Shown in pieces: positions 59,301 to 64,000 of a stretch of DNA of 64,000 nt. The notes under the pieces were generated by a model. It ran no database searches. It was not told where the DNA came from and saw only the letters and a program-made list of their open reading frames with translations. This stretch comes from Trileptium ribeirensis (taxonomy: Eukaryota > Nematoda > Enoplea > Enoplida > Thoracostomopsidae): assembly GCA_030248225.1 (NCBI GenBank), contig JASANE010028274.1, forward strand, positions 1-64,000, given 5' to 3'. The first letter of the stretch is position 1. Each line of letters opens with the position of its first letter. The position numbers and the translations under genes are program-made.

Positions 59301-60045
59301 AATAAACAGGTTTATCTCTACCGTTGCCATCACATTGGCTCAATACCGCGCCTATAGCCCCATCACTAGCATCTGTTTGCACCAGGAACGGTACTGAAAA
59401 ATCGGGGTAGGCTAAAACTGGTGCTGTACTAAGCGCCAATTTCAAATTTTCAAAGGCACTTTGACAATCTGCGCCCCATTGAAATTTACGTTTTCCGCCA
59501 CACAAAGCATGCAGTGGTGCTGCTATTCTTGCGTAGTTCTTAACAAACGACCGATAGTAGCCGGCTAGTCCAAGAAAAGACTGTACCTCCCTGTCGGACG
59601 TTGGCACCGGCCAGGTAAGAACTTTTTCCACTTTTGAGCACTGCGGAAAAAATCCATCCGACGAGATGACATGACCCAAAAATGGCACAGAACTGCGGCC
59701 GAACTGACATTTTTTCAGTTTCAACTTCAACCCAGCTGCTCGGAGTCGGTCCAGAACCAGACGCAAACGCAGTAACAACTGTTCCGCGTCCGCACCCGTT
59801 ATTAATATGTCGTCCAAATAGACAAGACATATTTTCCAGTCAAGTCCAGATAAAACAGATTCCATCAAGCGCTGAAATGTAGCGGGCGCATTACAAAGTC
59901 CGAAGGGCATTTTCTGGTACTGGTATAGTCCTTCGTGCGAGATGAAGGCCGTCTTATGCCTGCTGTCTTTATCAACAGGGATTTGATGATAACCGCTTTG
60001 CATGTCAAGTGTACAAAAAAAACTTAGCCTTTCCCAACGACCCAA
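56368..60045 (-). CDS. Pol: RT core, RNase H, integrase and unknown C-terminal extension
   Basis: This 1225-codon frame is the continuation of RT after a homopolymer frameshift; its first codon (TTG) is not a start. Residues 9-25 carry RT motif A (TLDMQSGYHQIP), 76-79 YLDD, 156-165 FLGLAGYYRS. RNase H spans about 220-340 with D225, E268, D292 and ADALSRRP. Integrase has the zinc-binding region at 459-499 (HDHLLGGHFG, CASCSSC), and the catalytic triad D528, D588, E624 (35 residues apart), then a GPY/F motif (WRGPYRVI, 762-769) and a tail motif YNLRPR (842-847). Residues from about 850 to 1225 match nothing I know: acidic at first, then basic (TRRRHRGNTSRRKH, 1121-1134). The product would reverse-transcribe and integrate the element. 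Confidence 0.93.
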   Translation of the reverse strand: MGRWERLSFFCTLDMQSGYHQIPVDKDSRHKTAFISHEGLYQYQKMPFGLCNAPATFQRLMESVLSGLDWKICLVYLDDILITGADAEQLLLRLRLVLDRLRAAGLKLKLKKCQFGRSSVPFLGHVISSDGFFPQCSKVEKVLTWPVPTSDREVQSFLGLAGYYRSFVKNYARIAAPLHALCGGKRKFQWGADCQSAFENLKLALSTAPVLAYPDFSVPFLVQTDASDGAIGAVLSQCDGNGRDKPVYYASRVLNKSEKRYATIEKETLAVVWAIRLFRPYLYGRKFFVITDHQPLRWLLTVKDPHGRLCRWSLTLQEYDMVILHKPGKQNGNADALSRRPPGDADLEGLKIGPQQCKICTDMLRDASETSKNVLLTRLVLEGNDGSVSLNIHERQEGDPELAKIMHEIQDVDLQNSENEDMQGNTYYLRSGQLWRNAGNRQQLVVPQCLRRQVFTACHDHLLGGHFGVRKTLGKILHRYYWPSVRNDVVQWCASCSSCLARKNPTVKITPGLHPIPCVGPWYQVSTDIVGPLPRTPRGNQYIIVFMDSFTKWVTCYPMPDMKAIRVARIFVERIVCQFGVPYNLMSDQGANYTSELLQNVCRLLGIRKLQTTAYHPAGNGLVERFNRTMEATISMYINSGQTEWDTLLPFVSFAYCSSPHESTGETPFYLNFGRDPVLPLDTTLRAEVPNLSPDDYAFEVAHKLSAAWELAEQTLGKSQQKQKQVHDANIKKGKVVLEGDRVYLYVPRVARGKTRKFARLWRGPYRVIQVTSDGTVAFITPCRRNTNCPWRQLKRVNVRRLKLAPNLAQGSGEKDVLLDDEEGITDTADSTINGVEPTHSYNLRPRSCNARNVGDISAIDVSDDLISKPVCNKYVTKNLHLTMESMYEDISEPDELVLDYSDYSEMEESATDKKNAIVRSVFNSMIITGPQYGAAAHFTVRLNNYCVKLEINVECPIAEVNRSSSDRKPVGGSLSHYRIPKLDKAVVPRSPELAMAMGYDRFPLAGDMAKPLRSVAIAVDRPKELEVNNNLKSKPINWNNLEVKSAYETWRESGGLFGFQFKKQGVAGKKIPRRAARVVTGANAVPLGVGRAGIGLAELPVKQYSFVTRSGGGDAFDDYTRRRHRGNTSRRKHNAEHASKVRRKCAEEGRPVPEWLRGLDARNTRTYVCDNGIQVEMCHGSSEAGGSAMLLEDVDEWVIAMQEQPSTSVGLKDINVPSGKGRNL

Positions 60046-60829
60046 TGATATCGTCTATGCGCTTCATTGGATAACTATCCTTGCGCGTCACTGCATTTAA
60101 CTTACGATAGTCAACACAGAAACGCCAAGTACCATCACTTTTTTTAACCAAAACGATTGGCGATGCCCATTCACTGGCAGATGGTTCGATTATACCACAT
60201 TTCAGCATATCGTCGATTTTCTGCTTTACAACCGGACGTAATGTAACCGCTGTACGGTATGGTGCTTGCCGCACTGGCACCGCACCTTGTGTGTCAATTT
60301 TGTGTCGAACGCGACTAGCGCAGCCAAGGTCATGATCTCCCGCCGCGAAAACATCTTCGTATTCAGTCAAGAGCGCTTTCAAACTTTGTTGTCCTGTCTC
60401 GTCGAGACTACATTGAGACAAGTCCAGATCGTTAAACTTTATATGCTCAACCAGTGTTCCAGGAATAATTTCACATGCTTCCCTTGTTACAGTACCCGAC
60501 GCGTGTTGCTCACTAGTATGTCGAATTTGGTTCTCCGTTAGAACGGTCTCTCGCCCTAACGTCATATTTTGATACAATGTAACTGGAGCACACGTAGGGT
60601 TTAACAACCGTACCGGAAGCGTGCGATTCTCGGTTCGGGAAACTACAGTAGGTGCTACCACAATACCCAGATCTCGGTTCTTAATGGTATCTGACTCTAT
60701 GAGCCGAGGACATTCACTAGCTACGCAACTGACAGCTGGTACCACGCACTCTGTGCGTGGTGGAACCACGACCGTTTCCAGCAAGAATATTGGCTCGCTA
60801 GCAACAAATTTATTTGTTTCACAGTTCAT
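60005..60829 (-). pseudogene. Pol: linker and RT N-terminal part, ends at frameshift
   Basis: The frame is the same as that of the envelope-protease ORF and is separated from it by a single TAA (60860-60862); ten codons (FLEIDHHRVA) precede the first ATG. It encodes a typical Ty3 protease-RT linker (VAPTVVSRTENRTLPVRLLN) and the RT fingers: VRHKIDTQGAVPVRQAPYR, IIEPSASEWASPIVLVKKSD, WRFCVDYRKLNAVT and MKRIDDIIGSLGKAKFF. At 60015-60022 a run of eight identical bases holds one base too many and the frame ends a few codons later; RT continues in the next frame (56368-60045). A sequencing or assembly error in the run is possible. Confidence 0.88.
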
Positions 60830-60859
60830 GGCTACACGATGGTGATCAATTTCTAAAAA

Positions 60860-63349
60860 TTATCGCTTGTAATGGAGACTAAACATCCCGAGCTTACAGA
60901 GGAAACCACGTCCCAGTATAATATCATACGGCAATGTGTCTACTATTGATAATGGCCCTTTCATTGCCAATTTCCCTAATTGAATGTTAACACCAACGCA
61001 TCCCTGTATTTTCATCACATGACCCGAAGCAGATTTCACCATTCGGTTATGATCTAAGGCATCCACAGCAACAGGGATATGTGCTGCTTTTATCCTCGCT
61101 ACAGCTTCCTTTGTCACCAGAGATATTTGAGCTCCCGTATCCACGAGAGCCCTGAAGTCTTGCCCATGTATTAAAATTGTAACTGTGCCATCAGAGTTCG
61201 ACTCACGGGTGATCTGACACAGGCGATACGGTGAATATACGGACCTTTGGGTATCGCCAGGTAATCGGTCATGTGTTTGTTGTTCTGATACAACAGATAT
61301 TCCTGTCCTATCGCCCTCAACGGCTGTTAGCTCGATGGCTTGCCCCGCACGATTCACGGTTGCCCTCGCCGTGACCACGCCATAAATTTTATTCACAGCG
61401 CCCGTCACAACCGCATAATTTTTTATTGCCTTTACTGCAACACTTCCCGTTACATACAGACAGCAACCAAATATCCATATCTGAATAGGATCAATCGTGA
61501 ATCCTCTCAGGAATCCAAATATACCGGCCCTTACAATACTGCTTGCTGTGCGTTTTGCCGTTTCATGTACTGGCTCGGAACCGACCTGCATGCCAAGATA
61601 TTGAAGAACTCTACGCTGATTGTTATAATCTCGTAAAATATCGTTAAGCGAAATATGAGATCGGAATTCATGTACACGATACATTACCACTGGATGAAAA
61701 ATAACATCCGGCAATGTTTTCAACCGTTCCTTCGGTAAACGCAGCGAAGGCAAGACAAAGGAATGACCTTTCGGCTGCAACACTCCTGTTAACTGATACT
61801 GGTAAGTATGGTTACGCAGTTGTACTATTAACTGTTCGCCGTGCTCACAGTCGGCGAATGCCACCGGATCACGATGAATTACGTTGGTATTAGGATCCAA
61901 AAACCCTAACTGCGTTTCATTGCCGAACGAAAATTGCACCGGCATCCTCCTCACACATGTTGTATTTGCTGGTACCACGGTAAACTGATCATCTTCAAGC
62001 TCGGTGCATGGCCAAGCTTCTATCACCGGACCTCCGGACCGAGCTACCAGTTTATCCGACTTCAACAAAATCCGCATAGCCAGGGTAGGGGACGCTAAGA
62101 TTTGACTGCGCAAAATTTGCTGCAGATTCTGCATAGCTACACAAGTCGCAGCCACCGCATGATTAAAGGAGAAGGTTATCGCGCGGTTGGTATGTATTTC
62201 TAGGGCCTGTAGCCCTGCCGCTAACTGTGATGACGATACAACTGCCATATCAGCAGCCACTGCGGGCCGGACAGCTCTTCTAGTCTTGCGAACTTGCACA
62301 AGGTGTTGAAAAATGGAGCTTGTAGAGGTATTTCTCGCTTCCCTACTTAGAATTCGAAAGGGTATGCCTTGATCACTAAGTACCACGGTTTCGCCTTCAC
62401 AATCCCTCATAGTTTTTCCGTCCGAAAAAGTGAGAGCTATAGTACCGTCGTTAGATAACCATTGATTCCCGCGAAGATGACCAGGCATCACGTTCCATGG
62501 AAGAATTTCACATGTTTCTGTTTTATTGGGCTTCCATCGCAAAAATTTACCGTCTTTCAAGCTACAACTGCCAAGTTTATAACGACAATGGGATACGTCA
62601 GATGCAGTTGATTCCATCTCAGTCTCGCCATGCCTTTTGTACACTCGGACCTTGCTCAAGAAACAGTTGGTGACGGAAAATTTTTTCCAGCGGCAGCAAT
62701 GGATGCCGCCGCCTGGATATTCCCACTTTAAATCGGCGCCCGTAGTCCAAACGTCTCCATCCGGTTTAAGATGGCCCGCTTCGCACACTTTGAATTTATA
62801 CATACGATCACACTCGTCTGGCCCGACAAATTCGGTTTTGACCTGCGATCTTTTTAGATTCTCGTCAGCAAAAAAATAAGTAAAGGTTTCAACAATCGAC
62901 GTCTGTTTTTGGCACAGCCAGGCTTCGCTTACGAACTGCACAATGTTTCGTCGGTACAGCTGAACCTCGCTGAAAACAGGAATCTGACTGTTTTTGCTCT
63001 CTATTTTCTTACAACTTGTTAGTGGTGGGAAGCGCCACATCTGGGCTGCCTGCGCTGAGCTGCAAAGCAACGGGTTTGGGAACCACGTACCCGCGCGTAC
63101 TGGCACCACTGTTGCCAGTAAGAGAGCCAGACAGCACAGTAGCAGTGGCACCAAGAAACTGTTAGCCTTCCTAGAGTTAGGTATTGTCGATCCTACTTCC
63201 AGTACGGTTCCCATCAACATCGAGACCTGTGAATATGATACAGAATCCAATCGGTGTTGACTGTTATTGTTGTCTTCATGTATACCATCGACATCTTGAT
63301 CGATTCTAGTCCATTTGTCATCGACGGTTTCAGATGATACCGTACCCAC
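60860..63349 (-). CDS. Envelope-like glycoprotein fused in frame to protease
   Basis: The 829-codon frame starts at GTG only by convention; it is open back to 63393 and overlaps the end of gag. Residues 64-86 form a strongly hydrophobic signal-like segment ending VRA before GTWFPN. Residues 87-620 are a cysteine-rich ectodomain (C96, C113, C146, C180, C189, paired C218-C219 and more) with five N-glycosylation sites (275, 340, 462, 477, 513), and a furin-like site RKTRR at 354-358 followed by an Ala/Gln-rich helical region. Residues 621-640 (PIQIWIFGCCLYVTGSVAVK) form a transmembrane helix. A ~70-residue linker then leads into the protease. This is the plan of a class I or III viral fusion glycoprotein; resemblance to chuvirus-like glycoproteins captured by invertebrate retroelements is possible but unproven. 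If expressed, it would allow membrane-enveloped particles. Confidence 0.7.
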   Translation of the reverse strand: MGTVSSETVDDKWTRIDQDVDGIHEDNNNSQHRLDSVSYSQVSMLMGTVLEVGSTIPNSRKANSFLVPLLLCCLALLLATVVPVRAGTWFPNPLLCSSAQAAQMWRFPPLTSCKKIESKNSQIPVFSEVQLYRRNIVQFVSEAWLCQKQTSIVETFTYFFADENLKRSQVKTEFVGPDECDRMYKFKVCEAGHLKPDGDVWTTGADLKWEYPGGGIHCCRWKKFSVTNCFLSKVRVYKRHGETEMESTASDVSHCRYKLGSCSLKDGKFLRWKPNKTETCEILPWNVMPGHLRGNQWLSNDGTIALTFSDGKTMRDCEGETVVLSDQGIPFRILSREARNTSTSSIFQHLVQVRKTRRAVRPAVAADMAVVSSSQLAAGLQALEIHTNRAITFSFNHAVAATCVAMQNLQQILRSQILASPTLAMRILLKSDKLVARSGGPVIEAWPCTELEDDQFTVVPANTTCVRRMPVQFSFGNETQLGFLDPNTNVIHRDPVAFADCEHGEQLIVQLRNHTYQYQLTGVLQPKGHSFVLPSLRLPKERLKTLPDVIFHPVVMYRVHEFRSHISLNDILRDYNNQRRVLQYLGMQVGSEPVHETAKRTASSIVRAGIFGFLRGFTIDPIQIWIFGCCLYVTGSVAVKAIKNYAVVTGAVNKIYGVVTARATVNRAGQAIELTAVEGDRTGISVVSEQQTHDRLPGDTQRSVYSPYRLCQITRESNSDGTVTILIHGQDFRALVDTGAQISLVTKEAVARIKAAHIPVAVDALDHNRMVKSASGHVMKIQGCVGVNIQLGKLAMKGPLSIVDTLPYDIILGRGFLCKLGMFSLHYKR
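60863..61210 (-). CDS. Retropepsin-type protease domain
   Basis: This is the C-terminal part (about residues 714-829) of the envelope-protease frame. It has FRALVDTGAQISLVT with catalytic Asp at residue 737, and YDIILGRGFLCKLG (residues 808-821), the paired flap and ILGR signatures of Ty3-type aspartic proteases. It would act as a dimer on the polyprotein. The position just before RT is normal; what is unusual is that an envelope-like domain precedes it without a stop. Confidence 0.9.
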
Positions 63350-63362
63350 AATTTGAGAGATT

Positions 63363-63393
63363 TTAAATGTTTCCCCAGTTTTTTTGTAAGGCC
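63363..63393 (-). other. gag-pol overlap, +1 frame relation
   Basis: The pol frame opens after a TAA ending about 63394 and gag stops at TAA 63363-63365, so 31 bases are read in both. Pol is in the +1 frame relative to gag. The overlap holds a run of seven A (CAA AAA AAC in gag phase) and ATT TAA at the gag stop. Either a +1 (or -2) frameshift or an indel in this copy is implied. Confidence 0.6.
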
Positions 63394-64000
63394 GTTAGAC
63401 AGTCACAGTTATTAATGTTATTCATTTGTGGGATTGTGCCACCGCCAAAATTCCGTGGTGGGAAAACGGTGCGCCTGTTAACGCGGTTTTTCTCGCTGTC
63501 AGCAGCAATATTTCCACGTGCTCTGCAATCAGCGGTATTATGCGCACGTGAGCGATGATACTCGCAATATTTCGCTGACTGACTCTGTTGATAGCAGCTC
63601 AGTGCTATATGACCAGCTTTACCGCACAACTGGCAAATCGGCTTATTAGCAGATGTGAACCGTTGCGGTTCATACATCGGTAACTGGGCAGATTGAGAAG
63701 CCCTTCGGTTGGCACACCAAGAAGTTTCTGACGCCTGTTCCAGACGATCAATTCTTTCGAGGAGCTTTGTCGCCCACGACGGCATATTATTTCTGCCTAC
63801 ATTAGAACTTCGACCACCTTGATGTTCCAGTTCGTCTATTCGTTTGGTGAGATCCAGCGCCCATATAGGCGCTGCACGGTCACCGTCATTTCCGGTAGCA
63901 CGTGGCATTCCAGCTGCTTGTCCCGGCGTAGATTTTTCAATGCGTTCTAGACGCATTGCTACTTGTTCCAGGCTTTGAGCTATTTGTGGTTGAGCACTAA
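63363..64000 (-). CDS. gag, C-terminal part with two zinc knuckles (partial)
   Basis: The frame is open to the window edge (reading SAQPQIAQSLEQVAMRLERI), so the ATG at 63956 need not be the start. It has repeated coiled segments (LTKRIDELEHQG, LLERIDRLEQASE), then a CCHC knuckle CQLCGKAGHIALSC (2-4-4 spacing) and a second zinc-binding motif CEYHRSRAHNTADC (C-x2-H-x4-H-x4-C), followed by a basic linker. It ends LTALQKNWGNI at TAA. It would package element RNA. The capsid part lies beyond the window. Confidence 0.85.
   Translation of the reverse strand, partial: SAQPQIAQSLEQVAMRLERIEKSTPGQAAGMPRATGNDGDRAAPIWALDLTKRIDELEHQGGRSSNVGRNNMPSWATKLLERIDRLEQASETSWCANRRASQSAQLPMYEPQRFTSANKPICQLCGKAGHIALSCYQQSQSAKYCEYHRSRAHNTADCRARGNIAADSEKNRVNRRTVFPPRNFGGGTIPQMNNINNCDCLTALQKNWGNI

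Larger units (their letters stand above)
56068..64000 (-). mobile_element. Large Ty3-type element with envelope-like domain, 5' end outside window
   Basis: Read on the minus strand the order is gag (open at the window edge), then in one pol frame an envelope-like glycoprotein and protease, RT, RNase H, integrase and a long C-terminal extension, followed by a purine-rich tract. The reading frames are long and clean compared with every other element here, so this is the youngest. Three discontinuities are seen: gag and pol are offset by +1, one TAA separates protease from RT, and one extra base in an eight-base homopolymer shifts RT. LTRs cannot be delimited. Confidence 0.9.

Noticed and set aside
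63363..63393. Canonical -1 slippery site A AAA AAC for gag-pol
   Set aside because: A -1 slip at the A-run leads to the third frame, not to the pol frame, which is +1 relative to gag.

Overview
This window comes from an animal nuclear genome, most likely an invertebrate that is rich in transposons. Two conserved animal genes show as short exons with GT/AG splice sites and multi-kilobase introns. The rest is layered transposable elements: Ty3-type LTR elements, non-LTR retrotransposons, hAT-like and pogo-like DNA elements, small inverted-repeat elements, satellites and minisatellites. I cannot fix the phylum from sequence alone. I see no tRNA, rRNA, CRISPR array or bacterial gene organisation.

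Layout. 0.2-3.3 kb: a broken Ty3-type gag on the plus strand, interrupted by a small inverted-repeat transposon and followed by a minisatellite that grew from the gag 3' end. 3.6-13.9 kb (minus): three exons of ribosomal protein eL18 (RPL18), with a possible ATG-only first exon at 17.7 kb; its introns carry several CAGGG-type hAT-like elements. 18-20.4 kb: a ~170-bp satellite and two related inverted-repeat elements. 20.8-22.3 kb: decayed, unidentified coding-like sequence. 23.2-25.5 and 30.2-31.8 kb: three dead non-LTR reverse transcriptases. 25.5-30.1, 35.4-38.9 and 45.2-47.1 kb: copies of a long LTR-like repeat, one holding a pogo-type transposon with a PHD-finger transposase, two others forming a large palindrome. 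39-45.1 kb (minus) and 47.3-50.7 kb (plus): two head-to-head decayed copies of one Ty3-type family; the first carries a 21-bp (heptapeptide) repeat array. 51.7-54.6 kb (plus): two exons of a PRXL2/SelU-type thioredoxin-fold gene, in which the redox-site residue is encoded by an in-frame TGA. 56.1-64.0 kb (minus): a large, nearly intact Ty3-type element whose pol frame begins with an envelope-like glycoprotein placed before the protease.

The most interesting items are the probable selenocysteine codon at 54,583-54,585 and the gag / envelope-like / protease / RT / RNase H / integrase / unknown C-terminal extension order at 56-64 kb. The latter element has one in-frame stop between protease and RT and a one-base homopolymer frameshift inside RT, so this copy is recent but probably not active as it stands. 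The conserved genes are housekeeping (ribosome) and redox; everything else looks like selfish DNA that has accumulated in and between their introns.
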